DNA of 64,000 bases, taken from positions 4,499,501 through 4,563,500 of the forward strand of contig JALGQZ010000013.1 in the NCBI GenBank assembly GCA_023105745.1, written 5' to 3'. Made by a program: the position numbers and the translations under genes. How positions within the stretch are numbered: the first letter of the stretch is position 1; every line of letters starts with the position of its first letter. Of this stretch, positions 1-11,803 are shown piece after piece. Under the pieces are notes generated by a model. That model was given only the letters and a program-made list of their open reading frames with translations. It made no database searches and was not told the DNA's origin. The DNA comes from Austropuccinia psidii (taxonomy: Eukaryota; Basidiomycota; Pucciniomycetes; Pucciniales; Sphaerophragmiaceae).

Positions 1-360
1 GGTTAGGAATAAACCAAGCATAGAACATCATGAGGATAATAATACCAAATCAAATCATAAAAGAAGACTCACCCAAAGCCAAAGACAACACATCCATAAT
101 TCAAAACAAATAATGTCTCACCTTGACCATTAAAACACAGAATATAAGAACTTTGAAACCATTTCAATTGGCAAGAAATCAGCCAATTCCTCATGTTTAA
201 AACTTACATCAATCAACACTCTACCCCATCCTCATATACTCATTGATGAAACCAAAAGCCCTTTCTACCTGTCATAATTTATGAAATAACCACTTTTGAC
301 AATTCTTCTGGCCACTCTCAAATGCTCAAAAACCTCATTATGACATTAATGTCCTCATCT
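1..360. other. No gene recognised
   Basis: AT-rich DNA with no long open frame and no recognised motif. It may hold an upstream exon of the decayed oxygenase gene that follows, because the readable frame of that gene starts without a convincing N-terminus, but no splice sites stand out here. Confidence 0.4.
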
Positions 361-361
361 C

Positions 362-1172
362 AAAATCAATAAGAAAGTCCTAGGTGGCATTATGAAAGGT
401 ATTGGGTTTTGTCCTGGTTCAGATTCTCGCAAATCTGCAGGTGTGTGATCTTTTTTTCTTATTATTTTAATAATTGCTAAGTAATTACAGAATTTTTAGG
501 TGTTTACTCCAGAACACCAGGTTTAACTCCTCATCAAATTGAAAAAGATAATAATAAATGGACCAAACTTCATCAATATGCTAAATTTTTTTACTTGAAA
601 ATCTCCCATTTTTAAAAGCTAGCTGAAAATGAAAATAAGTCATTAATGGAAGCAACAAAATTACCAAATTTCAGTCATCTTGAATGGACTTCTGCAAATA
701 AAAAGGAAGAATTCAAATCATTTACCAATGTCATTGTCACTAAAGATGGATTTTTCAATAAGCCACACCAAGATTTGAATGATCTCAATGCCTGGAATTA
801 TGGTATATTTTCTTTTGTATCAAAAAAAGATTTCCATCCCCTTCCAACTGTCTTTACCCCCTCTGGACATAGCTTGCGATTCCCCAAATTGAAAATTGAG
901 ATTGATTTTTCATAAAAAAACCTGGAATATTGGAAATTCTTTGGAAGACATCAACAATCATTCATCATACAACAAAACCTTCTCCAGAAATTATCAATCA
1001 TGAAAAAATAACTCATTTTGGATTTTCTTTTCAAATCAACCATAAATTATTTAATGTAGGTAACAAATTCTTGAAAATGACACCCGACAAAATTAATTCG
1101 AAAGTCAATGGGTACTTTGAAAGAAATATGCAGGACAAAAAAAAAGAACTAGAAAATATTAATTGTAAATAG
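362..1172 (+). pseudogene. Tet-like 2OG-Fe(II) oxygenase, decayed
   Basis: Resembles the Tet/JBP-like Fe(II)/2-oxoglutarate oxygenases expanded in rust fungi (recognised from memory). A first coding stretch ending near 440 (...GSDSRKSAG) is followed by a 59-nt GT-AG intron (441-499) and then VYSRTPGLTPHQIEKD, so splicing gives a continuous peptide. The iron-binding H-x-D is visible as PHQDLND near 760-780. The C-terminal part has EILWKTSTIIHH and ITHFGFSFQIN. Two lesions break it: an in-frame TAA at 613-615 and a one-base shift in the A-run at about 914-920. After the shift the frame resumes with PGILEILW, a conserved-looking core strand. It converges with the Harbinger pseudogene at 1250. 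Tet/JBP oxygenases and DNA transposons are often associated in basidiomycetes, so this may be transposon cargo, but nothing here proves it. Confidence 0.7.
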
Positions 1173-1249
1173 TTTTATTTTACCAATAACATCTCCAATC
1201 CATTGTATGCCATTAAATTAAGTACATAAATCAATGCTCCTGATGAAAT

Positions 1250-2528
1250 TCAAAATTGACCATCTTTCCATTCCAAAGTAATCGGTTTAATTTTTTCACC
1301 CATATTTACCACATCTTCCCCAATGTTGTTATTGAACAGATTTTCTGCATATGGTGAATCATCATCCTTGTATAAATCAAACCATTAATCACCAGTTTGT
1401 GCTAACATATTATGTAAAATTGTGCAAGAAACAACCCAACTAACAAAATATTCAATTTCATGATTATCCCTCATTTGATGTTACATTTCCCTTAGAGAAA
1501 ACCACCACCCCTCAAAAATCCAATTGCATGCTTGATTCTGACCCTTGATTTTTCTAGACAGTAATTGAAAGAAAGGTTGTATTTATCCTGTGCTACAACT
1601 CCCTTATATGCTTGTACAACCCAAGGAGAGCTTGCATATGCTGAATCTGCAAGTAAGTACTGATACTTTTCATAAACCCCTTGAGGTGTTGTGCAATTTT
1701 CATATGTTGATAGACAGTCAAATCATGAAGTGACCCATTACAACCAGCATTTAGAGAAGTGAACTGCTTGTTTATATTGCAAACTAGTTGTATTGACATA
1801 GAATACCTTAATTGTAAACAATCAGTAAAAATGAAATGAAAAATAAAAACTCAACTGCTTACCACTTTTTGCAATCAAAAATAGGCTTCACCATCATTGG
1901 GGGGATGTTGTGATAATGGTATGAGACTCCCATCAATAAACCCAATGCACCCAGGGAAGCCTTCTGCTTTCATTACTTGAGACATTTCTCTTTGTTGTTC
2001 TATTGTTGGATGCAAAATTACTTTGCACTTCAACTTCATTAATATCTGGATCAAAATTTGAGGGTACAAAACAATAGCCCCATGGCTAATTCCAAATAAC
2101 ATTCCTATCTTTCCCAAAGTGGCCCCATTGACATTTGATCCTAGCCTTGATAGTGTCACAGCCAATTGGATGGAAGTATTGTGTTGTTTGTTTTGTGATG
2201 AGTTTTTAAACATTTTATCATCTTGAATTTGTGCAACCCATTTTTCAAATGATTCATGTGTGGTCCTACAGAGCTGTCAAAACTTTTCAGATGATAATGT
2301 TTGTAAATCATTCATTGTATATATGTAATTTGATGGATATCTTCTACAAGGATTGATGTATCTTCGTGATGTTATCATATCTAATAAGATTATATCTTCC
2401 TGGATATCAGAATCACTATCAGAGTTGAGAGCATCAATGAACTGCAGTGATTTTAAGGTCTGAAGTAAATGTAGCCTTTGCATTGCCTTTGGCATGGTAA
2501 ATGAAGAAAAGATGTATAGGAAATGCAA
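1250..2528 (-). pseudogene. PIF/Harbinger (HARBI1-like) DDE transposase, decayed
   Basis: Read on the minus strand, the pieces follow the Harbinger order: a poorly conserved N-terminus with a run of Ser/Asp; QLAVTLSRLGSNVNGATLGK (helix region); GFPGCIGFIDGS with the first catalytic Asp; an intron with donor GTAAGC and acceptor TTAAG at about 1805-1850; YSMSIQLVCN; YLLADSAYA with the second Asp; SRVRIKHAIGFLRGG; and the C-terminal SLRE...WVVSCTILHNML, ending at a TGA at 1250-1252. It is dead several times over. There is an in-frame TGA near 2277, one-base shifts in the T-run before the intron and again before GVYEKYQ, and later in-frame stops. The third catalytic acidic residue, normally Glu in the RVxxEH context, is Lys. 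No terminal inverted repeats or TTA-type target duplication were found. Confidence 0.8.
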
Positions 2529-2639
2529 TTTGAAATCAAATAACTTAATAAATGACCAGTATATTCAAAATTTTATGCAAGAGAAGGGGAGTTTCATGCA
2601 ATTTAACATGTTCTTACTGAGTTGTGTGTGGTAAAAATG

Positions 2640-2850
2640 TCCCTTTAAGTGAAGCTAAAGGTGGGATTTTAGTATCTAAACATGGGATTTGGTACCAAAA
2701 AACCTGGGTTTTTGTACCTCAAAATACCTCACCTCTTGAGGTGTGGGATTTCCCAAATCCCAAAACGTTAATGTGGAATTTGGCAAAAAAAAACTCAGGA
2801 TTTGGAGTGTGGGATTTGGCAACTTTGACACCCCCTAATATCCCCTTTTT
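2640..2850. repeat. GGGATTT-rich low-complexity block
   Basis: Several variants of GTGGGATTT or GGATTTGG occur in about 200 bp, some facing each other (GGGATTTCCCAAATCCC near 2745-2762). The block opens a 76-codon frame on the plus strand with no recognisable domain, which I take as chance. It could be the end of a small non-autonomous element. Confidence 0.4.
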
Positions 2851-2974
2851 ATAGTTATTTTAACGCTTATTATTCATTATTATTAGGATATAAAGATTAC
2901 AATAAATAAGATAGTAGTAATTTTTACTTATTTTTTCATAGTCAAACCTTATTTTAGGTTGTCTTGCAACTAGG

Positions 2975-2987
2975 TGTGAGGGGGGGA
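2975..2987 (+). other. Polypurine tract before LTR
   Basis: The sequence GTGTGAGGGGGGGA directly abuts the TGTTG start of the LTR at 2988. This is the expected position of a plus-strand priming tract, so the LTR would be the 3' LTR of a plus-oriented copia-like element whose body is missing upstream. Confidence 0.55.
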
Positions 2988-4199
2988 TGTTGAAAATCAT
3001 CTCAACACAGATCAAAATGACTTATACTCTTAATCAATACATCAACAAAATACCTCAGAATCAAAGACCATGAACACATCATGCACAGCACTAGAAAACA
3101 ATTATTTCAACTTATAAGCCAGCTCCTCTACCTTCATCAGAGGGATGATCATTCCTTCTTTCTTTTCCTCTTCATTCCTCTCTAACTCTTCTATCTTCCT
3201 TTCTTTCTCACTTTTTATTTATTCTTATTCCTTATTCACTTGTTTCATTTTTCTTACTGTTTGATGTTGATTCAGGTACAGTCAAGTCATACTACTGCAT
3301 AATTAAAATAACTATAAAGTTAATATTTGTTGGTTTCTAGTTTGGTCATTGTATTCAATAGTAGTTGTAGTTGTATGAGTAGTTCATTATTAATATTTTG
3401 TGTGGTGTTATGCACCTTTAAGTACATTTCAACTACAGTACTATCCTTTGTCATGTTGGTGAATCACCTGTTAGCATAATCATACTCCTTACTTTCATCC
3501 TTTAACAGCACCAGCTACAAAGCCCTGTAACTTTGCAAATAGTTGGTACAAGGCATGAAATTGCTAAAAGAGAATAACTTTCAGTCTCTGAGCAGGGAGT
3601 CCCCTTGCAGAGCTTTGATCCCATCCCCAGCTCAGGTAAAAATCACAACATTACGAGAACCTCATGTTGTAAAAATGCAAGACTGTACGGTGATATTATT
3701 ATGTTAACGAACTGTACAGTATGATAAATAATGAGAGTAAATAAATGACTCAGTAATACCTAAACGGTGGACAACTAATGATTAAGATAATTGGCACAGC
3801 AACAACAATAATAAGGAAGAACAGGTGTCTGGATACGAAACAAGAAGGTTAGTAACTAGAGTAAGATGTAACAAAGATCGACTGGTCTACAATACCTGAA
3901 TCAACACAATAGTATAAAAAGAATGAAAAGAGGTGTAAAAGAATGTAAGAGAAAAAAGTAAGAAGAAGTTAAGGTGAAGAGAAGGAGTAAAAGAGTTAAT
4001 TGAGAAAGAGTGAAGGCGGAATGATTGTTGTTGATGAAGGTTGATAGATGGGTTTAAGTATCAAAATGAGTCGAGCTTTGATCTTCCAGCTCAGCAAAAT
4101 TTTTTTGGTTCTGGCTATTTGCGGTTAGGCGTTGTGGCGTTTGGATAGTATAGGAGTGGCGGATTCCCATCAAACTGGTTTTGATCTAGATTTTCAACA
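2988..4199 (+). repeat. Copia-type LTR (about 1.2 kb)
   Basis: The block is bounded by perfect 11-bp inverted termini: TGTTGAAAATC at 2988-2998 and GATTTTCAACA at 4189-4199. TG...CA ends plus a polypurine tract just upstream mark an LTR. The 5 bp on the two sides (GGGGA and CATGT) do not match, so this is not a clean solo LTR. It is more likely the 3' LTR of an element that lost its internal region. No coding sequence is seen inside. Confidence 0.6.
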
Positions 4200-4311
4200 C
4201 ATGTGACATACTCCTTGTCATTACAAAGAATCCTTTACCTTCTAAGGATGCCTCCAACCTGAAAGATAGTGGGGCATGTGTTCTTTTTTTTTTTGATTAT
4301 AAGTTATCATT

Positions 4312-4870
4312 TTGACATTACTCTACTTTTCATTTGACTGTTTCATAGCACTTGACACGCTTCCAGGAACAGTTTATAAACGTCAATTGATCAAGGAAGC
4401 ATTGACCGGTTGGGCCGATGCAGATTATACGAATGATGAGGAAGATAGGAAATCGATAACGGGTTATGTCATTCTAACATTTAGTAATCCAATATGCTGG
4501 CTGAGTAAGAAGCAATCGATGGTAGCCCAATCCACCACTGAAGCTGAATACGTCGCAATGAATATCTGTTCAAAACAGCTAAGATGGCTCATCTTTGTAT
4601 CCAACAAACTGGGTTATGCTTCATTTCAACCCCTTCCATTTAATGACAATTCAAGTGCAGTAATTAGCTCAAAACAGGCGTCACTTAATGCTTATACGAA
4701 GTATATAGAGGTAAGATATCAATATGTTTGCGATTGTGTAATGAAGAATTTGATTAAGGTGGTTCAAGTCTCAACCAATGATATGATAGCTGATATACTG
4801 ACGAAACCTCTTGGAGTGGTCAAACTGCAAGAGGTATATCAACAATTACACCTCGAAGATTCTGGAGGAG
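4312..4870 (+). pseudogene. Ty1/copia RNase H, 3' end of pol
   Basis: The frame encodes the C-terminal RNase H segment of a copia polyprotein: GWADADYTNDEEDRKSITGY, then PICWLSKKQSMVAQSTTEAE (catalytic Asp and Glu), then VSTNDMIADILTKPLG and the end LEDSGGVL. About the first 40 residues do not look like RNase H. Gag, protease, integrase and most of reverse transcriptase are missing, so it is a 5'-truncated remnant. The stop codon lies within the start of the adjoining LTR, as is usual for copia elements. Confidence 0.85.
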
Positions 4871-5398
4871 TGTTATGAAACGACGAGAACCATCTCGGCT
4901 AGATTTGATCTGCTCACTATTCTATAAGAACGCCCTCTGAGCACTGCTTTGAGACTGAGTATAAGCGAATCAATTTTAGGCTCAATCTTGAAGCTAATGG
5001 GGAATTGTAGAAATATGACTACTCATTGGGTTCGTCAATGGAATAAATGGAATCCATCCGTCGACTTCAAACAGCTAGAAATCCTTATTTAATCCATTAA
5101 TTTTATCTGTTGAAATTCGCTTATTTATAATTATCCCAATACTCGTACACACTGTTCTGGAGGACTATAAGATATAGTTAAATTATTGCACCCTATATAT
5201 ATAGTTTTAACCAACTGATATTAATCTATCAATTTAGAGTACTGGGCAAAATAATTGCAGTCGGTCGTATAGTTAAATATTAGACATATAAATTGATTCC
5301 CATTAGGTACTTTTTTCTTCTCACGTTAATTGTAATATTTATGCTGCTGTGCTTACTGTTTGTTTTAGTATTATGAACTACTGGTTTCATAATTGTCA
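4871..5398 (+). repeat. 3' LTR of the truncated copia element
   Basis: It starts TGTTATGAAAC directly after the purine tract GGAGGAG (4864-4870) at the end of the RNase H frame. The right end is a guess: GTTTCATAATTGTCA at 5384-5398 is an imperfect inverse of the start and ends in CA. No target duplication could be checked because the 5' end of the element is lost. Confidence 0.5.
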
Positions 5399-5682
5399 TA
5401 GCAATGATAAGATTGTTCTCAACTACTCATAGCAGACACCAGAAAAATAAAGAGGTATGATACACTGAGAATTGGTAATTCTGAGCAAGGACAAGATGGC
5501 CAAAAATACTTAATATTCGAGCTCGCAAATTTTTACAAATTTCTACAATGACTTTTACTTTTCTGATTATACTTCATTTTGTGTGCGCCCCTTCAGAATT
5601 ATTTTTTCCGGTTTTGCTAAAGGTGGGAGGTATTGCGGAAAGCATGAGAGAATTGTAAATGCGTAGGGTGGGTGTGATATTT

Positions 5683-6559
5683 CTATTGCTTGAGGCATTC
5701 ATCCTTAACACCACCTGGACGATCTCTCACATAAGCTTTATACCAGTTTTGCTTTCTATCGATCTGTATCATAGTCCATGCCAACCCCTTTTTTGCACCA
5801 AAAAAGGCGTTAGAAAAAGTAGCCCTTGAAAATACTTTTAAGCATAGCTCAGCCTAAAATAATGATTACTTACGTTTGGACAGCAGGTATCAATTAGCGC
5901 CTCAAAACCCTGTTGGAAGCAAACCGAACAAAAACTTCAGCGCTTATCATTATCTGAAATTGAAATTTGATTTATTTCCTTACCAGGCCGTCTACATCAC
6001 TGAGCACATAACGCAGCGTAGGGTGACTGAAGAGGCAAACAGAATCGGCCAAGTAAATTAAACAGTGTAAGACTTCCAAGCAAACTGTCAAAAAATACTA
6101 ACTGTAAGTGTAGACTTGAGGTAATGTGCACGAAACATGATCCACATGCGTGAGCGTCGGTGTATTTCGCGGGCTGGGTGTAATTCTTCGCAAAAAAATT
6201 AAACTTGTCAAATGCACTATTGAAAATAAACAAATGACCGAAAAATAAATCATTATAGAACTACAGCTTTCAACTCTTTTGAATGCTTAAATTCTTATAA
6301 CTACTCACCCCATGCACTCCGCTTTTTTTAAAATAACTGGAGGCGAGGTTGGATCTAAGCAGCCTGTTACGTTATTAGTCATACGTCTTATATCAGCAGA
6401 GTATTTGCTTCGTGGACACGTCGGGTTGGCCGGAATTTTGTCTGCAGACAAGGTGGTTTTTGGTCCATTTAAAAGGTTTTCCCTGTTAGAGGTTGTAAAT
6501 TCGACACAGATAGCATGAGAAAACAATCCCAGGATGAAAATATAAACCGAAGAAAGCAT
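5683..6559 (-). CDS. Small secreted protein candidate, five-exon model
   Basis: Model on the minus strand: exons 6309-6559, 6103-6216, 5984-6026, 5874-5909 and 5683-5853. Introns 1-3 are 92, 76 and 74 nt with donors GTGAGT, GTTAGT and GTAAGG and acceptors CAATAG, CTTCAG and CAACAG. The exons total 615 nt, in frame, giving 204 residues. The N-terminus is a typical signal peptide (hydrophobic core YIFILGLFSHAIC, then V). Eight or more Cys follow, including ACGSC, DTCCPN and DECLKQ at the end. This is the architecture of secreted effector-like proteins in rust fungi, but no known family is asserted. Intron 4 would be only 20 nt. The alternative is one 130-nt intron (5854-5983) that skips the 36-nt exon 4, which also keeps frame (192 residues). 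Base composition is more balanced than in the flanking repeats. It is the only apparently intact host-like gene in the window. Confidence 0.55.
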
Positions 6560-6688
6560 TTAAAGGATATTTTATCACTCAAAAGACGGAAAGAAGCTTA
6601 AAATGGCGTTGGGATAGGGGTAAAAGATGAACTGTGAACAATACTTCTTTATGAAGGAATCTTTCTACTTCAATAAATGATTGTTGGG

Positions 6689-6695
6689 CTTTATA
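6689..6695 (-). promoter_or_regulatory. TATA-like box
   Basis: TATAAAG on the minus strand, about 130 nt upstream of the ATG at 6559 of the secreted protein candidate. The position is plausible for a fungal promoter. There is no other support. Confidence 0.35.
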
Positions 6696-6699
6696 AAGA

Positions 6700-7889
6700 T
6701 TCTCAGAGGATTTAGTACGAATGTTATTCAACGGACCTGAGAAAAGAGTCTTTAAGGAAATGCCAAGGCAGTCACACAGACCCGGAGTGGGTGGAACATG
6801 AAATATCCCAATATGAGACCAGCGTGATCATACCGACCATTTCAACTGCAATGGCATGAGTATGGAGCCCTCGATGCTAGGAAATTAATCACAACCCTTA
6901 AACCCATCCCCAACTCGCAACTGTGCGAGTTACTTCAAAATTAAGTAATAATTCAGTAGCTAAAAGTGTGAGTCAGTTTTTTGACCGTTACCTTTTTTGA
7001 GCTTTTTACAAAGCTATCACTCAATTATACCCCTAATAGTCTTCGCATTTGTGTCTGTAATTGCGCTCTGAAAGCAGGGTGGTCGACAAAGGCTTTTTCT
7101 GAAGTGCATGCCTAGTATTTGCCTCAGGGCTCTGTGCAGGGGGCATGTAGTTATTGTACAAGAGGTTGTGGTAACAGTGGTAACCTGCTCAACGGACTGT
7201 TTCTCATTTTGCCTAAGTGGTTCTGTCTTGGATGTTTTAGTCTAGCTGATTCTGCATCTTGTACGCATGTTTCATATTGTTCTGCAATTCAATTTTACTG
7301 ATATGTTTTTGGAAAGGTGTTCTCCTGAGTAAGAATGATTAAATGAATCACTGAGGTTTGTGACTTAAAGAACTAACTCATTGTTCTTGATGAGTTTTAG
7401 AAGATATAAAAGCAAAAGATATTAACAAATTAATCTGGAGGAAGAAAAATTTCTTGAAAAAACCACTTTTAAGATATAAAAGAAAATGTTTGGGCAACCA
7501 ATTTTGATTTTAATCCAGTTGGAGCTTCAATTATTTATGATTTTCATTAATGTAGGGCTCAAAATCTCCAAAATCAGTTGCTTTATTTATTACACTCCTA
7601 CAGAAACCTCCATTTAAAGAGGTCTCTTTGAGGGCCCAAGATGAAATAAAATAAATCCTTCCAGCCTAAAAAATATTCATGTTCATTCTGTTGTCAAAAT
7701 TTTCATCAGCTTTTAGGTTTTTCTATCAAACTATTAATTATATTCTTATTAATTAGGTGTACTCTTATTTTCAGGGTGATTCTATGTAGCAACTAACAAA
7801 TAGTAAATACAGGCTGGTACAATGACTGTGACATGTCAAAATTTGATAAGATTGAAAATAAAAGGTCCTAGTTTTCACATGGTAACATT
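6700..7889. other. No gene recognised
   Basis: A mixed stretch, less AT-rich in its first half. A 60-codon Cys-rich plus frame at 7119-7301 has no signal peptide, splice support or recognisable domain. The rest is AT-rich DNA leading into the solo LTR. Confidence 0.4.
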
Positions 7890-9734
7890 TTTAAGGTGTA
7901 GATATGAAACTTTGATTAAAAATCATAAAATTTTCCTGTCCTCAAAATTTGTATAAGGTACAATATAATTAAAAATAATAAGATTTAAGATTTTTAAGAG
8001 AAATAATACCAAATCTATTGTTTTTAACTTTATAAGTATAAAACAAGAATATTATAAAGATTTATTGTTTTAAAAACAATAAAAATTTATCTCAAAAATA
8101 CTCTACAAGAGATATTTAAGGCTACAAAAGAAATTTCTTTGAGAGAAATTTCAATTGGAATTAATTGAGAAAAGAACTTCAGGGAATTGATATAAGAACA
8201 AAGTCTTTAAAAAGAATATTAAAGAGAAAAAACACTCAAAAGTGACCAGAGTGAATTTGGAAAGAAAGTGACAAAGCAAACAGTGATAAAAGATGCTTTA
8301 ATTCACTTATGGGGTGGTTCAAGGGTAAAAATGATTCTAAGAGTTCCAAAAAATGATGATGATTACTTTTTCATATGGTTAAAAGGTTCAAAATGAATTA
8401 ATAAAGGTGGCTTGAATATTTTATTGATTGGTTTAACAGTGTTTAAACTAATTATAAAAGGAAAAGATTCTAACATGAAAAGAAAAGTGGGGGAAAGAAG
8501 AAATTCTTTTATAAACCCCAATTTTCTTACTCCAAAAGTAAATTTTACTGTAATAAATTGTGAGAAAAATTTGAAAACAGGAGAAGTCAATTATGGAATC
8601 AATTAATCCTGGTTTGGACCAAAGAAGGGCTGTTTTTAGCTATTTTCAACCATTTTAGACCCTCAAAACACCCATTGCTATAGTGATCCCTGGTTTCAAG
8701 CCTTCAAAACACATCAGGATGTACTTAAGAGATTTCAAAACAAGTTAAAACGTTTTTGAATAAGATTGTTTTAACTTGAGGGTAGTTTTACCCTCTTGGC
8801 AACAGTTAGAATTGCCCTGGTTGGTATCAAAACCTCATAATCAATTGAGACACAGACCCTGTGCCTCAATCCCAAGCCAAAAGTGATGAAATTTTGCATG
8901 TATTTTGACATCTCACACCTGTCAGAAAGGAATTTGGGCCTCTGGCTCCCCCTTGGAGGTAGAGTTCCTTTTTCCCCCCAAATTTAATCTTTTCAATTTA
9001 TTTTTTCCTTTAATTCCTCATCATGTATTATACTTACAGTTTACATATGAAATTCAATTGAGTTTTACAGTACACTACTGTAATAATTGACACCTCATAT
9101 GTAAATCAAAGCTCACTTATTTAATACACGTGCACATTTTGACAATTCAATTGAATTCAATTGAAAATACTTCAATTCCTCATAACTTCTAAAATATACA
9201 CAACACCTCAATTTTAACAAAAAAATTGATGGTTAACACCACATGTGGTGTGAATCAGCTTAAGGCTTTGAGTATTTTCAATTTTTATACATAAAATAAT
9301 AAAAATTTAATTTAAGCTTATTTAGAGTTGAGTTACAGAAATTTCATCCAAAGGTAACCCCAACTTATTTTTTTATTAGGAATTCAATTTTCAAATAATT
9401 TTCATAATTTTATTTATTGATTAAAAAGCTATAATAACTTTTTTCATTTAACATTTTTTCCAAAAAAAATATTTTACTTTTAATATTTTTGTTAAAAATT
9501 TATTTTTAATTAAATAAATTTTTTTTCATTAAAAATATGTTTTCAATATTTTAAATTTCAATTTGATTTTGATTTTAAATTATTATAATTTTTTTTATTA
9601 ATATTTTATAAAAATCTTATATTTACATTTTAATTTTTGTTTTTATAATTTAAATAAATTTATTTATTTATAATTATAACATAATTTGTTATTCTTGATC
9701 TTTTGGGAATATAAAAATACCTCTTAGGCTCACA
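7890..9734 (-). repeat. Solo LTR of the A/B gypsy family, reversed
   Basis: It reads on the minus strand from TGTGAGCC (9727-9734 complement) to a degraded end near 7890 (AAGGTG in place of TGTAAGGTG). It aligns by eye along its length with the LTRs at 11804, 20016 and 24490: the GGGGGAGCCAGA block, CTGACAGG, TCACAGGGTCTGTGACTCA, and the ending GAGGACAGG...TTTCATATC. The flanking 5-mers ACATT (7885-7889) and ACAGT (9735-9739) agree at four of five positions, fitting an old target duplication. No primer site or polypurine tract adjoins it, so it is a solo LTR of about 1845 bp. Confidence 0.75.
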
Positions 9735-10692
9735 ACAGTGGTGATATTTCTATTGAAGACCTTTGTTGCAATACTCTAACATCTTTGACTATGAAGAAGT
9801 GCTACAATAATTAAGTTTTATTTATACCTGATAATGCTAAGGACACTACTTGTTGTTAATGGTCTTGTCATGTAAGAATACTCAATAATAAGATAATGTG
9901 AGTATTTTGAGCTTGAAAAAACTTGTTTTATAAACTTTAGGGACTTTGAAGGTCTGGTAAGCTATTCACACATCTTCAGAGTGAAACATTATACTCTGGA
10001 GGCTGAATTGTGGGTTGGTGCCATCAATCTTGATGTCAGTATAGTCAGAAATGTGGTTTTAAGACCACAAATGCTCATTTTGGATCAATAAAGGGTGAAA
10101 ATCTTTTGCACAGGCCATGCTGTTGTATTTCATACCTGTTCTTCCAAGGTTCATATCCACAATACAAAAGCTATAAATTTAATAAAGAAATAAATAAAAT
10201 ATATATATAAAAGAACTAAAGATAAAAATTGAAAATTGAAAATAAAAAGTTGCAAAAATAGAAGAGCATTATATCAGAATAACAAAACAAAGTAGTCTAC
10301 TCGAATATAGCTCAAATTTTACCTCTAGTCACATATCTTCTGAGCCCCATAACATAAATAACACTCTAGATATGATGGATTAAAGAAAAAGAATCATACT
10401 ATAAACTCTATACTAGGTAAAAGAATATGCATAAAAATGTGTAAAATTGACTAAGGGATAAAATTACTCTTAAAACATTATGTGTTAAATTTCTTGACAT
10501 AGAAAAACACTTACATGTAAGTTAAAATAGTATTACATTACTCAATCCCCACTTAAACTCCCATAACAAGGTATGACAGTTATCCTTTACAAATTAAATT
10601 TGACATAGAAAAATAAGAATAAAAATAAAGCTCAAGGATGTGCAGAAGAAAAATAAGGTTACTAGACATAATAATACAGTTTAAAGAAATTT
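9735..10692. other. No gene recognised
   Basis: AT-rich intergenic DNA. I see no open frame of note, no LTR ends and no strong repeat before the tandem array that follows. Confidence 0.4.
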
Positions 10693-11197
10693 TGCAATCA
10701 ACCAAACATATGGTGCAATATTTGTATCGAATTACACTGCTTAGAAGTTCTCCACCAGAAAGATTTGCTCAAGGCTGTGAATAATAGGAATAAAGTTTAG
10801 TTAGAATACCAGTATAGCTCATACAAAATCTGGTGCAATATATTGATTCAATTACACCCTTTTCAGTTTAACTACCAGCAAAACTTTATCAAGGCTTGTG
10901 CATAATAAGAATAAAGTTTAGTTAAAATATTGGTATAATTCAAAAAAATATGGTGCAATAAACCAAAAATATTTAGCAATATCATGATCAAATGACACAA
11001 TTCCAAATTTAACCACTAGCAAAAATGTCTCAGGAATGTGAACCGACAATAATAGAGTTCAGAATGGTGAAATCAACACAAAATATTGTGAAATATCTTG
11101 AACAAATAACACCAATTTCAATTTACCCACCAGGAAAAATGTCTCAAGGTGGAATTTTGTGTAAGTCCCTTGTTTTTGGAAGACTCTATGGGGGGTC
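10693..11197 (+). repeat. Tandem array, about 115-135 bp unit (locus 1)
   Basis: About four diverged units share TGGTGCAATAT, then 35-45 bp later CACCAGCAAAA, then CTCAAGG and often TGTGCATAATA and AATAAAGTTTAGTTA. The array ends with TAAGTCCCTTGTTTTTGGA and GACTCTATGGGG. The same units and the same terminal segment recur in the same orientation at 63497-64000, so this is a dispersed element with internal tandem repeats and not a local satellite. Confidence 0.7.
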
Positions 11198-11579
11198 AAA
11201 AAGGTAGAAATAAAAGGGCCACTCTCCCTGTTTCCCCCCCATTCTTCTGATTCAGACAATAATCTTGAGGATCAATCCATCCCTTATCTAATAGGATAAT
11301 CTAATATTATATTGAAAAGATCCTTAGATAGGCTCAGTATCTCATATTATGATTTATGATTAATAAATAGAAGATATTTATAATATTTATGAAAGAGTTG
11401 AATATTATTAAATAGTATTACCATCATAGTAGTAGTGTTGAATTAGTTTTTGAAGACATTATCATTAGTGAGCTCATCAAATTTGACAGTAACCCTTATT
11501 TGTAGGAGAAATATCATCTTACCCTTACACCTTATATCATAACCCTTTGAGATATATTGGATTATATCTATATTCATCC

Positions 11580-11803
11580 TAATAGTATTATATTAATATT
11601 ATATTACTATTATATTACAATTATATTGCTATTATATTACTATTATATTACTATTATATTACTATTATATTACTATTATATTACTATTATAGTACTATTA
11701 TATTAATATTATATTACTATTATAGTTCTATTATATTACTATTATATTACTATTATATTACTTTTATATTCCTATTATCTGAATATCATATTACTATTAT
11801 ATT
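11580..11803. repeat. 11-bp minisatellite, left half
   Basis: Many near-perfect copies of ATTACTATTAT in tandem. The array stops at the 5' LTR of element A and resumes at 21836 after its 3' LTR, so the two halves were one array before the insertion. Confidence 0.9.

Noticed and set aside
2624..2854. 76-codon plus-strand frame rich in Trp and Gly
   Set aside because: It follows the GGGATTT repeats; no domain or splice support.
2983..4204. Clean solo LTR with target duplication at 2988-4199
   Set aside because: The flanking 5-mers GGGGA and CATGT differ and a polypurine tract precedes it, so it is better read as the 3' LTR of a body-less element.
7119..7301. 60-codon Cys-rich frame that could suggest an effector
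   Set aside because: No signal peptide, no splice sites that extend it, no family resemblance.
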